From Soonwooa sp. (GTDB lineage: Bacteria > Bacteroidota > Bacteroidia > Flavobacteriales > Weeksellaceae), in NCBI RefSeq assembly GCF_030151385.1, contig NZ_JASLDS010000015.1, positions 1 through 21,679 on the forward strand: a stretch of DNA of 21,679 nt, written 5' to 3'. Position 1 is the stretch's first letter, and every line of letters starts with the position of its first letter. The notes under the pieces were generated by a model. It searched no databases. It saw only the letters and a program-made list of their open reading frames with translations, and had not been told where the DNA came from. Of the stretch, positions 14,696 through 21,679 are shown piece after piece. A program made the translations under genes and the position numbers.

Positions 14696-15385
14696 ATGGA
14701 AAAAATAATACAAATCACCTCGGGAAGGGGACCCTTGGAATGCCAGTTTGTGGTGGCAAAAGTCCTGAAAATCTTCTTGGAAGAGGTGAAAGAACAAAAA
14801 TTGGAATACGAAATTTTGCATCGCGAAGAGGGCGACGAAAACTTGACTTTGAAGTCGGTGACGTTGCTTTTGAAAGGTGAAAAGGTGAAGGGTTTTGCAG
14901 ATTCTTGGCTCGGAAGCGTGCTGTGGAAGGAGAAAAGTACTTTCCGAAAGTTGCATAAACGCAGCAATTGGTTTGTGGGCATTTTTGAAGTGGAGCATGT
15001 GAAGAAAATGGATTTTCGGGAGAGTGAAATTCAGTTTCAGGCAACGAGAAGTCAGGGAAGTGGCGGTCAAAATGTGAATAAAGTAAGCACGGCGGTGCGC
15101 GCAACTTACTTGCTAACGGGCGATAGCGTTTTTGTACAGGATTCGAGGTCGCAGTTTCAGAACAAAAAAATTGCGATGGAAAGACTTCGCGAAAAAGTGT
15201 TGGCAACGGAACTGGAAAAGGTGATTTCGCAAGTGCAAGAAACGTGGAATAACACGCTACAAGTGCAACGTGGAAACCCGATTAAGGTGTTTGAAGGCTC
15301 GGATTTTAAGTCGAGCAAGAAGGATAAATCCTTTAAAAAAGAGAGAAGTAAACTCAAAAATGATTTGAAAAATGAACTTAACTAA
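14696..15385 (+). CDS. prfH: Peptide chain release factor homologue PrfH
   Basis: 229-aa class I release-factor homologue. The GGQ motif of peptidyl-tRNA hydrolysis lies at 123-125 in RSQGSGGQNVNKV, followed by the conserved AVRATYLLTGDSVFVQDSRSQFQNKK block. The N-terminal part (ITSGRGPLECQFVVAKVL) and the segment RSNWFVGIFEVE agree with what I know of enterobacterial PrfH and not with RF1/RF2 (no PxT or SPF anticodon loop) or the much shorter ArfB. The C-terminus contains the PrfH-like GNPIKVFEG and a Lys-rich tail. In E. coli, PrfH releases the peptide from ribosomes cleaved in the 16S decoding centre and RtcB then repairs the rRNA; the adjacent rtcB fits. Its stop overlaps the TPR gene by 14 nt. 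Confidence 0.92.
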   Translation: MEKIIQITSGRGPLECQFVVAKVLKIFLEEVKEQKLEYEILHREEGDENLTLKSVTLLLKGEKVKGFADSWLGSVLWKEKSTFRKLHKRSNWFVGIFEVEHVKKMDFRESEIQFQATRSQGSGGQNVNKVSTAVRATYLLTGDSVFVQDSRSQFQNKKIAMERLREKVLATELEKVISQVQETWNNTLQVQRGNPIKVFEGSDFKSSKKDKSFKKERSKLKNDLKNELN

Positions 15386-15905
15386 AAACAAATATTATTT
15401 TGAAGCTTTGGATTGCTATCCGTACAATTTGGCGGATTGTTTGGAAGCCTTGAACTACGCGTTGTCCTACGATTCGGAAGATTCGGACGCGCTTTGCTTG
15501 ATGGGACGAATTTATAGCGAGCAGTTGCACGATTACGAAAAGGCGAAAGCTTACTTTCAGGAAGCGCTTGCGTGTGATGTCGGGAATGTCACGATTCCCA
15601 AGCATTATGCATCTTGTCTTTTGAACAATGAAGATTTTGACGAAGCTTTGAAATTGTTGGATTTCAGTTTTAAAACAAAAGGTATCGACAGGTCGAATAT
15701 TTTGTATTGGAAATCCGTCTACTTTGAAAAGTTAGAACGTTATGACGATGCTCTGAAAAACCTTAAGAAAGCTAAAAAGTTTTCGTACAACAGGGATATG
15801 ATTGACTTTTTGGAAAATCGTGAAAAATTCGTAAAATCAAAATTATCTAAAAAGAAAGATTCAAAAAAGAAAACGTCAAAAAAGAAAAAAAAGAGAACCA
15901 ATTAA
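15372..15905 (+). CDS. TPR-repeat protein overlapping prfH
   Basis: 177-aa helical repeat protein. Tetratricopeptide-like units are seen at about 38-71 (SDALCLMGRIYSEQLHDYEK...), 74-105 and 107-140 (ILYWKSVYFEKLERYDDALKN), with the typical Ala, Gly and Tyr positions. The C-terminal 20 residues are almost all Lys and Ser (KSKLSKKKDSKKK...), which suggests nucleic-acid or ribosome contact. There is no signal peptide. The ATG lies inside the last codons of prfH (14-nt overlap in another frame), so translation is probably coupled and the protein belongs to the same unit. Its own stop codon lies inside the terminator hairpin. It may be a scaffold or targeting subunit for PrfH/RtcB; this is inference. 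Confidence 0.8.
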   Translation: MNLTKNKYYFEALDCYPYNLADCLEALNYALSYDSEDSDALCLMGRIYSEQLHDYEKAKAYFQEALACDVGNVTIPKHYASCLLNNEDFDEALKLLDFSFKTKGIDRSNILYWKSVYFEKLERYDDALKNLKKAKKFSYNRDMIDFLENREKFVKSKLSKKKDSKKKTSKKKKKRTN

Positions 15906-15918
15906 TTGGTTCTCTTTT
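15889..15918. terminator. Bidirectional terminator between the TPR and hydrolase genes
   Basis: AAAAGAGAACCAAT and its exact complement form a perfect 30-bp palindrome spanning the last codons and stop of the TPR gene. On the minus strand it is followed by a long T run and ends the hydrolase transcript 5 nt after that stop; on the plus strand TTTT follows. Confidence 0.88.
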
Positions 15919-15922
15919 GGTT

Positions 15923-16717
15923 TTATAGGTTAGAAATCGCTTTGACAATCTCGTCTTTAATAATTGTGATCCCAAGAAGATGATCACCTTTGTATTCTAA
16001 AAATTGCTTTGGTTCGGCGGCATTTGAGAAGTTAAGTTTCCCTTGTTCGAATGGCACGATCTTGTCATCGGAACTGTAAATAAAAAGCTTTGGAAGACCT
16101 TTTAGCGCCTTTACATCTTCTTTTGCAGAATAGGGTGAAACAATCATTGCTTCAATCATTTCTTTGTATTCTGGCTTAAAATAAATCGCAATATCTGTGA
16201 AAGATGACATGCCGCCATCGATGATCAAACCAGAGATTTTACTTTGATTATCTTTTGCAATTTTAGTGGCAACTTGCGATCCCAAAGATGCTCCGTAAAT
16301 ATAGACTTTAGTGTTTTTGATATCTGGACGAGCTAGCATCGCATCAAAGAATTTTTGTCCATCCTCTGCAACATTAAGATGAGTAGGCGATCCTGTCGAT
16401 TTTCCATAACCGCGGAAATCTACCATCACAACTTGAAAACCAACTTCTACTAAAGGTTTTACCATCAATTGATAAGTTGACACATTCCCTCCTGCGCCAT
16501 GAAAAAATAGAATCGTCTTTTTAATATTTTTGATCTCAGGTTTTATAACAATCGCGGTGATTGTATCTTTCTCAACTGGCAGAGAAATATTTTCAACATT
16601 TTTGAACTCGATTGGTTTTAGAACTTTGCTTGGTTGATAGAACTTGTCGTCCATTTGTGCTTTAGAAAATTGGGAAAACAAGACCAGAACAAATGTAAAT
16701 AATACTAGGTTTTTCAT
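15923..16717 (-). CDS. Exported alpha/beta hydrolase
   Basis: 264-aa alpha/beta-hydrolase fold protein, probably an esterase or acyl hydrolase of unknown substrate. It starts with a clear signal peptide, MKNLVLFTFVLVLFSQFSKA, cleaved around residue 20, so it acts outside the cytoplasm. Catalytic features: the oxyanion segment FFHGAGG (71-77), the nucleophile S144 in YGASLGS, the acid D217/D218 in YSSDDKIVP and H246 in GDHLLGI. I use the ATG at 16717; the frame continues upstream only to a TTG at 16741, which would put eight residues before the signal peptide and lie on the -7 element. It is a single-gene unit between a shared terminator and its own promoter. Confidence 0.85.
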   Translation of the reverse strand: MKNLVLFTFVLVLFSQFSKAQMDDKFYQPSKVLKPIEFKNVENISLPVEKDTITAIVIKPEIKNIKKTILFFHGAGGNVSTYQLMVKPLVEVGFQVVMVDFRGYGKSTGSPTHLNVAEDGQKFFDAMLARPDIKNTKVYIYGASLGSQVATKIAKDNQSKISGLIIDGGMSSFTDIAIYFKPEYKEMIEAMIVSPYSAKEDVKALKGLPKLFIYSSDDKIVPFEQGKLNFSNAAEPKQFLEYKGDHLLGITIIKDEIVKAISNL

Positions 16718-16738
16718 AACAGTTTTTAATTTATGATT

Positions 16739-16746
16739 CAAAAGTA
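16739..16746 (-). promoter_or_regulatory. -7 promoter element of the hydrolase gene
   Basis: TACTTTTG on the minus strand fits TAnnTTTG and lies 21 nt before the ATG at 16717, which supports that start over the TTG at 16741. The -33 box is not clear. Confidence 0.55.
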
Positions 16747-16810
16747 AAACGCATCGGCTTCTATTGAAAATAAAAAGTGTCGAATGGTCGATTTCGAGAA
16801 CTGAACTGTA

Positions 16811-16849
16811 AAAAACAAAAAAAAGAGACTGCTTTCGAGTCTCTTTTAA
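16811..16849 (-). terminator. Terminator of the rsfS-to-psd gene block
   Basis: On the minus strand AAAAGAGACT pairs with AGTCTCTTTT around a 7-nt loop and is followed by a long T run (seen as A on the plus strand). It lies about 20 nt after the psd stop. Confidence 0.88.
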
Positions 16850-16869
16850 AAAATATATGTTGATAAATT

Positions 16870-17523
16870 TTATCCTTTTAATTTCGCGATAACATCTAGA
16901 CCGCCTTGGGTTTTGTCACCAATTTTACAAATAATTTCGGTGTTAAGTGGTAAGAACACATCCATTCTCGAACCGAACTTAATAAAGCCAAACTCGTGTC
17001 CCGCTTTTGCTTTGTCCTGAATATTACAATAGAAAACGATACGTCTCGCTACATAACCTGCAATCTGGCGGAAAACAACTTGGTGATCAAAAGCACTTTT
17101 TACAGCAACCGTCGTTCTTTCGTTTTCAGTAGAAGACTTTTCGTGCCAAGCAACAAGGTACTTTCCCTCGTGGTATTTCTTGTATGTAACATCTCCCGAA
17201 ACTGGATAACGGCAAATATGAACATTAAGCGGCGACATAAAAATAGAAATCTGAATGCAGTTTTGTTTTAAAACTTCATCTTCGAAAACCTCTTTAATCA
17301 TTACAACTTTACCATCAACAGGCGCAATAACGTCTTCGATATGATCCAAGATATTGCGATCTGGCACTCTGAAAAACCAAAATACCAAGCCCAATATTAC
17401 AAGCAACGGAATAATAACAATTAAAGACCAAATCTTTAAAAAATACATTGAAAGACCACCTATAACTAGGACTGCAATTAACGCAACGGCAATCGTGCCT
17501 TTTGATTCTTTATGAAGCTTCAT
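16870..17523 (-). CDS. psd: Phosphatidylserine decarboxylase family protein
   Basis: Short-form (217-aa) membrane-associated phosphatidylserine decarboxylase, forming phosphatidylethanolamine from phosphatidylserine. Two adjoining hydrophobic helices (about 8-28 and 31-52) anchor the N-terminus. The catalytic domain shows APVDGK (67-72), MSPLNVHICRYPVSG (96-110) and the self-cleavage site FGSRMD, where the Gly184-Ser185 bond would be cut and the serine becomes the pyruvoyl group; this class has GS rather than the LGST of the long form. It lies 27 nt downstream of cdsA, whose product CDP-diacylglycerol feeds phosphatidylserine synthesis, so two steps of one pathway are encoded together. It starts at an ATG and ends before a strong terminator. 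Confidence 0.9.
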   Translation of the reverse strand: MKLHKESKGTIAVALIAVLVIGGLSMYFLKIWSLIVIIPLLVILGLVFWFFRVPDRNILDHIEDVIAPVDGKVVMIKEVFEDEVLKQNCIQISIFMSPLNVHICRYPVSGDVTYKKYHEGKYLVAWHEKSSTENERTTVAVKSAFDHQVVFRQIAGYVARRIVFYCNIQDKAKAGHEFGFIKFGSRMDVFLPLNTEIICKIGDKTQGGLDVIAKLKG

Positions 17524-17550
17524 AGTTTATGATTTCGAATCTTTTGGATT

Positions 17551-18429
17551 CTATAAAAATTTTTCTAAAATAAAATACAAATATACAACAGGCGCACAAA
17601 TTATGAAACTGTCTAATCTATCCAACACGCCACCATGTCCTGGAATAATGTTTCCACTGTCTTTAACTCCAAAAGATCGCTTTAACTGGCTTTCTACCAA
17701 ATCGCCCAAAGGTGCAAAAACCGACACTAAAAGTCCAACAACAATCCAATTACCACGAAGTTCTGGGAAATACTTTTCAACAAAGAAACCTAAAATCAAA
17801 GTGAAAAATACACCACCAGCAAAACCCTCCCAAGTTTTTTTTGGGCTTATGGTTGGCGCCATCTTGTGTTTACCAAAGAATTTTCCAGTAAAATAAGCGA
17901 AACTGTCGCTGCTCCAAATAAGGATAAACAACATCATCACCTCCAAACTAAAAGGTTTGCTAACTGGATCTAATGTGCTAAAACTTGGTAAGCCTAATGC
18001 AAAACCAAATGGTAAAACTGTATATATAACTGTAAAAATTAATTTACCGTTTTCGAAGTAAAGCTCTTTTGGATATTTGAAAAGTGTAATACAAGCAATT
18101 AAAATTAAACCCAAAGCAAGTATTTCCGATAAACTGAAATTGAAGAAAAATCCGTGATAGAAAAAACGTTTAGAAAATTGATAATAAATAAAAGCAACCA
18201 ATGGCAAAACCAACCATTTGTAAATGCCATTATCAAATTTCATAATTCGGACACACTCCCAAGCACCAACGACCATAAAGAAAGTCATTAATCCATAAAA
18301 AAGATAGTGTTGTTTGACAGCAGGAAAAATGGGACTAAGCCACGATTCGCCCAAAGGCGTACAGCAAAGTACGATTACCAAACCATAAATTGCTCCTGAA
18401 ATAAGTCGCTGAATGAGATTTTTATCCAA
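17551..18429 (-). CDS. cdsA: Phosphatidate cytidylyltransferase
   Basis: Integral membrane enzyme making CDP-diacylglycerol from phosphatidic acid and CTP, the branch point of phospholipid synthesis. At 292 aa, with about seven or eight hydrophobic segments, it has the usual size. The family signature is complete at the C-terminus, beginning SQLKRSFGVKD at residue 247 and ending GHGGVLDR at 271; SPKKTWEGFAGG (195-206) is also typical. The start appears to be TTG at 18429: the N-terminus DKNLIQRLISGAIYG matches relatives, no in-frame ATG is close, and the LUD gene stop is only 16 nt upstream. Part of the rsfS-ftsH-LUD-cdsA-psd run. Confidence 0.92.
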   Translation of the reverse strand: MDKNLIQRLISGAIYGLVIVLCCTPLGESWLSPIFPAVKQHYLFYGLMTFFMVVGAWECVRIMKFDNGIYKWLVLPLVAFIYYQFSKRFFYHGFFFNFSLSEILALGLILIACITLFKYPKELYFENGKLIFTVIYTVLPFGFALGLPSFSTLDPVSKPFSLEVMMLFILIWSSDSFAYFTGKFFGKHKMAPTISPKKTWEGFAGGVFFTLILGFFVEKYFPELRGNWIVVGLLVSVFAPLGDLVESQLKRSFGVKDSGNIIPGHGGVLDRLDSFIICAPVVYLYFILEKFL

Positions 18430-18445
18430 AACTTGAATTTAAAAG

Positions 18446-19027
18446 TTAATCTTCCAGCAAAAGTAAGAAAAGTTTGGTATTGTCTTTATTAGGCGTGTCC
18501 AATTTGGAGCTACTTCCGCTAATTGAAGTCAAATTTTTAAGATTACCAGCGCGTTTCACTTTCATCATAGCTTCACCAAGGTTGGTTACAATTTGTGATA
18601 CATTAGCAATGATAATAATTTTTTCTGGCAAACGCGAAGAATGATAATGCATAATATTGTTATGCGACAACATTATTCTACCATCGAATGCAATAAGATA
18701 TTCCGCAGTAATAAAGGCTGCATCATTTTCTTCTTCTAATTGCGACGTGTATTTGGTTTTAGTAACATTAAGAAAGTCCTGCAATTGCTTGTCCCAACAA
18801 AAAACAGAATTAATGTTTTCTATTTTTAAAATTTGATTAAGCGTTTGCAAAGCTTCCGCGTCATCTCCACAATAGTTGAAATAACCACCTGAGTGCGTAA
18901 ACAATTGGGCAAATTTGTAGTCCAAATCTGCGTCACGCAATTCGTCGCCCAACCTCGTTACATTAGGATTTTCTTCCTCCTCTTGTTGGTTAAGTATCTT
19001 ATTTACAATTTTCTTGAATAGACTCAA
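18446..19027 (-). CDS. LUD domain protein (LutC/YkgG-like)
   Basis: Protein of about 193 aa of the LUD (lactate utilisation) domain family. Typical are AAFITAEYLIAFDGRIMLS, HNNIMHYHSSRLPEKIIIIANVSQIV (about 130-155) and an acidic end, LFLLLLED. The lactate link holds for LutC in an lutABC operon; here the gene lies alone between ftsH and cdsA, so its substrate is open. The frame runs to a TTG at 19051, but the -7 element TACTTTTG at 19055-19062 would start transcription at about that codon, so I prefer the TTG at 19027 (MSLFKKIVNK...). Neither is ATG. A terminator separates it from ftsH, so it, cdsA and psd can be transcribed from their own promoter. Confidence 0.8.
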   Translation of the reverse strand: MSLFKKIVNKILNQQEEEENPNVTRLGDELRDADLDYKFAQLFTHSGGYFNYCGDDAEALQTLNQILKIENINSVFCWDKQLQDFLNVTKTKYTSQLEEENDAAFITAEYLIAFDGRIMLSHNNIMHYHSSRLPEKIIIIANVSQIVTNLGEAMMKVKRAGNLKNLTSISGSSSKLDTPNKDNTKLFLLLLED

Positions 19028-19054
19028 TTTCGGTGAGAGATTATGATACAATTA

Positions 19055-19062
19055 CAAAAGTA
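19055..19062 (-). promoter_or_regulatory. -7 promoter element of the LUD-cdsA-psd unit
   Basis: TACTTTTG on the minus strand, fitting TAnnTTTG. Its position between the ftsH terminator and the LUD gene suggests a separate promoter for the three downstream genes. Confidence 0.55.
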
Positions 19063-19104
19063 AAAAATATCTGTAATATTAAAAATTTTAATGCTAGAAA
19101 TATA

Positions 19105-19153
19105 GCAAAAATCCTGATTACAGCTCAATAAATGATCGCGAATCAGGATTTTT
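19105..19153 (-). terminator. Intrinsic terminator after ftsH
   Basis: On the minus strand AAAAATCCTGATT (19141-19153) pairs perfectly with AATCAGGATTTTT (19107-19119) around a loop of about 21 nt, ending in T residues. It lies 28 nt after the ftsH stop. Confidence 0.82.
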
Positions 19154-19181
19154 ATATCAAATTTTAGAAAAACGACACAAT

Positions 19182-21179
19182 TTAGTGTTGAACTTCTGGT
19201 GTTTCGTTTTGATTTTCGAGCTCAACACCTGTTGATGTTGTAGGAAGAACTTCTGCATTAGAAACAGGCTTCTCTGTTAATTCTGGATCCCAAGCTCTTT
19301 TTCCAAAAATCTCTTCAAGATCTTCACGGAAGATAACTTCTTTTTCTAATAATTTATTAGCCAAAGCCGTTAATTTATCTTGGTTTTCAGTAAGAATCTG
19401 GATTGCTCTTTCGTATTGACTTTGTACAAATCTTTGGATTTCGTCATCAATAATTTCAGCAGTTTTCTCAGAATATGGTTTAGAGAATGCATAATCATTT
19501 TGACCAGAACTGTCATAATAAGAAACGTGACCTACTTTTTCGCTCAAACCGTAGATGGTAACCATCGCATTGGCTTGTTTGTAAGCTCTTTCTAAGTCAT
19601 TTTGAGCACCAGTAGAATAATCACCAAGCGCAACTTGCTCTGCGGCACGACCACCTAATAAAGAACACATTTCGTCTAACATTTGTTCAGTCGTCGTAAT
19701 CTGTCTTTCTTCTGGAAGATACCAAGCAGCTCCTAAAGAACGTCCTCTTGGTACAATCGTAACTTTTAATAAAGGTGCAGCATGTTCTGTCAACCAAGAT
19801 ACTGTCGCGTGACCAGCTTCGTGGAAAGCAATTCTTTTCTTCTCAGATGGTTTGATTGCTTTATTTTTCTTTTCAAGACCGCCGATAATTCTATCAACAG
19901 CATCCAAGAAATCTTGTTTTGTAACAGACTCGTGGCTATTTCTAGCAGCAATTAAAGCGGCTTCATTACAAAGGTTTGCAATATCAGCACCACTAAATCC
20001 AGGTGTTTGTTTCGCTAAAAAGTCTCTATCAACTTCTGGATCTAATTTAATTTTTTGCAAGTGAACATCAAAGATCTGTCTTCTCTCATGTAATTCTGGA
20101 AGATCAACATAAATCGATCTATCAAAACGTCCAGCTCTTAACAATGCTTTATCTAAAATATCTGCACGGTTGGTTGCTGCCATAATAATGACATTGGTAT
20201 CTGTACCAAAACCGTCCATTTCGGTCAACAACTGGTTAAGTGTATTTTCGCGCTCGTCGTTACCACCACTAAAGTTTTTACCTCCTCTCGCTCTACCAAT
20301 CGCATCAATCTCATCAATAAAAATAATCGCTGGCGATTTTGCTTTAGCTTGAGCAAAAAGATCTCTTACTCTAGACGCACCTACACCGACAAACATCTCC
20401 ACAAAGTCTGAACCAGACAGCGAGAAGAATGGCACTTGCGCTTCACCAGCAACAGCTTTTGCTAACAAAGTTTTACCTGTTCCTGGAGGCCCAACCAAAA
20501 GAACACCTTTTGGAATCTTACCACCTAATTTTGTGTATTTTTCAGAGTTTTTAAGGAAATCTACAACTTCTTGTACTTCCTCTTTAGCACCTTCTAGTCC
20601 TGCAACATCTTTAAAGGTTACATTAATTTTTTCTTTATCATCAAAAAGTTTAGCTCTTGACTTCCCGATAGAGAATATCTGTCCACCAGGACCGCCGCCA
20701 CCACCCATTTTTCTGAATAAGAAAAAATAAAACAATGCCATAATTGCAATCCAGAACAAAGCTGTAAACAACAATTCTGAGAACGGACTTTTACTAGTTC
20801 CGAATTCCATTGTTGCCTTTTTGTCAGCAGGAGCTTCGGAATTGATTTGGTTAAATCTTTCTTGGAAATAACGAAGATCACCATAGGTCAAAGTATAATC
20901 TGGACCTGGCTTCATTGCCAACATCGACAATGGATTATCATCTTTCTTCGCAGCATTTTTCATTTCTGCTTTCGCCGCTTTGTTAAGGAAAATTTCTGCT
21001 TTAGGTGTATCTCTGTACACCATAACTTCTCCAACTTTACCAGACTGGACAAGCTTATAGAAGTCATTCTCACCGATACTTTTGGCATTAGAATCTCCTA
21101 GAAATCCTGGCACTAAAAACAGCACCATAACCAAAATAATAATGGGAATAAACCAATTAAAACCTTTATTATTATTCAT
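19182..21179 (-). CDS. ftsH: ATP-dependent zinc metalloprotease FtsH
   Basis: Membrane-bound AAA+ protease that extracts and degrades membrane and short-lived proteins. 665 aa from the ATG at 21179. Transmembrane helix 1 (about 10-27), a small periplasmic domain, helix 2 (about 136-155) and a Gly-rich linker come first. The ATPase has Walker A GPPGTGKT (230-237), Walker B IIFIDEID (285-292) and the second region of homology (NRADILDKALLRAGRFDR, 337-354). The zinc site is HEAGH (453-457), with the third ligand probably D528 in GAQNDLERA. The C-terminal extension after about residue 635 is acidic and variable. rsfS ends 34 nt upstream, so it is second in an operon. All catalytic residues are intact. 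Confidence 0.96.
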   Translation of the reverse strand: MNNNKGFNWFIPIIILVMVLFLVPGFLGDSNAKSIGENDFYKLVQSGKVGEVMVYRDTPKAEIFLNKAAKAEMKNAAKKDDNPLSMLAMKPGPDYTLTYGDLRYFQERFNQINSEAPADKKATMEFGTSKSPFSELLFTALFWIAIMALFYFFLFRKMGGGGGPGGQIFSIGKSRAKLFDDKEKINVTFKDVAGLEGAKEEVQEVVDFLKNSEKYTKLGGKIPKGVLLVGPPGTGKTLLAKAVAGEAQVPFFSLSGSDFVEMFVGVGASRVRDLFAQAKAKSPAIIFIDEIDAIGRARGGKNFSGGNDERENTLNQLLTEMDGFGTDTNVIIMAATNRADILDKALLRAGRFDRSIYVDLPELHERRQIFDVHLQKIKLDPEVDRDFLAKQTPGFSGADIANLCNEAALIAARNSHESVTKQDFLDAVDRIIGGLEKKNKAIKPSEKKRIAFHEAGHATVSWLTEHAAPLLKVTIVPRGRSLGAAWYLPEERQITTTEQMLDEMCSLLGGRAAEQVALGDYSTGAQNDLERAYKQANAMVTIYGLSEKVGHVSYYDSSGQNDYAFSKPYSEKTAEIIDDEIQRFVQSQYERAIQILTENQDKLTALANKLLEKEVIFREDLEEIFGKRAWDPELTEKPVSNAEVLPTTSTGVELENQNETPEVQH

Positions 21180-21213
21180 TATTTTTTACTTTGAAATATT
21201 TGGAAATAATATC

Positions 21214-21591
21214 TTAGAAGTTGGGTTGTACATCTTCGATGCGTGTAACTTTTGCATCTCCCCAAAGTGTTTCGATATCATAGTATTCTCTAACTTGTTT
21301 TTGGAAAACATGGACAACAACCGATACATAATCCAATAGCACCCACATCGCATTTTCGTTTCCTTCGACATGCCAAGGACGATCTTTAAGCTCGTTTCTT
21401 ACTTTTTTCTCGATGTTGCCAGAGATTGCTGAAACCTGAGTGTTAGAATTACCACTACAAATGATGAAAGTTTCTGCCACTGCATTTTCGATATTGGTTA
21501 GGTCAAACACCAAAACGTCTTCCCCTTTTGTATCTTGAATTGCTTCTATTATTTTCTCTACTAATAGTTGTTTTTCTGTATTTTTACTCAT
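21214..21591 (-). CDS. rsfS: Ribosomal silencing factor RsfS
   Basis: 125-aa RsfS (Iojap/DUF143) protein. It binds L14 on free 50S subunits and blocks joining with 30S when nutrients are scarce. Typical are VFDLTNIENAVAETFIICSGNS (the AxxFVI-like core) and the C-terminal signature WVLLDYVSVVVHVFQ...REYYDIETLWGDA. Length is normal, and the ATG start lies about 20 nt after a TAnnTTTG element. It is the first gene of the minus-strand run into ftsH. The gene upstream (often a biotin ligase in this group) is not reached before the window ends. Confidence 0.94.
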   Translation of the reverse strand: MSKNTEKQLLVEKIIEAIQDTKGEDVLVFDLTNIENAVAETFIICSGNSNTQVSAISGNIEKKVRNELKDRPWHVEGNENAMWVLLDYVSVVVHVFQKQVREYYDIETLWGDAKVTRIEDVQPNF

Positions 21592-21609
21592 TCAAAAATT
21601 ATATATCTG

Positions 21610-21617
21610 CAAATTTA
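21610..21617 (-). promoter_or_regulatory. -7 promoter element of rsfS-ftsH
   Basis: TAAATTTG on the minus strand (fits TAnnTTTG), 18 nt before the rsfS ATG. The -33 box is not clear. No gene is visible from 21618 to the end of the window. Confidence 0.55.
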
Positions 21618-21679
21618 TTGATTTTAATCTATTTAAGCTTTGTCTTCTTAGCTTTGGATGTCTTAAAGTTTTCTTAAAT

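Noticed and set aside
14696..15385. RF2/RF1 or ArfB instead of PrfH
   Set aside because: Too short for RF1/RF2 and lacks the anticodon-mimic loop, too long for ArfB; the NWFVGI and GNPIKVFEG segments fit PrfH.

Overview
The window looks like a chromosomal segment of a low-GC Bacteroidota, most likely a Flavobacteriia/Weeksellaceae member of the Chryseobacterium type. The evidence is the gene content (L25 with an acidic tail, a bacterial GH3 protein, SufS, Lon, HtpG, and the block rsfS-ftsH-LUD-cdsA-psd), promoters of the Bacteroidota -7 type (TAnnTTTG) in front of many genes, no Shine-Dalgarno sequences, and two probable TTG starts. The genus is inferred from protein style and was not searched.

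Layout. (1) 1-8 kb, housekeeping: the 3' end of rplY (L25/CTC) with a strong terminator; a GH3-type acyl-amido synthetase; a convergent DUF445 membrane protein; sufS; lon. (2) 7.3-11.4 kb: a GC-rich hairpin repeat after lon, a SAM-dependent methyltransferase 13 nt upstream of htpG, then a small two-helix membrane protein followed by a secreted WG-repeat protein. (3) 11.4-15.9 kb, accessory region: a well-formed transcription attenuator (promoter, 25-codon leader ORF, mutually exclusive antiterminator and terminator) with no operon directly behind it; then repeat-rich DNA; then an RNA-repair/ribosome-rescue cluster: a very basic 252-aa protein of unknown family, RtcB RNA ligase, PrfH release-factor homologue, and a TPR protein whose start overlaps the prfH stop. 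The 252-aa gene and rtcB lie between two diverged inverted copies of a roughly 270-bp composite repeat that includes nested palindromes. (4) 15.9-21.6 kb, minus strand: an exported alpha/beta hydrolase, then rsfS-ftsH-LUD-cdsA-psd (ribosome silencing, membrane proteolysis, phospholipid synthesis).

The part most likely to be new is region 3. PrfH and RtcB are a known pair that releases the peptide from ribosomes cut in the 16S decoding centre and then re-ligates the rRNA. Here the pair is accompanied by two extra proteins, is split by repeats that could in principle invert half of the cluster, and lies about 600 bp behind a translation-sensing attenuator. A second point is a shared dyad, GACAA-W-TTGTC, upstream of both lon and the methyltransferase-htpG unit. 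It could be an operator of a protein-quality-control regulon.
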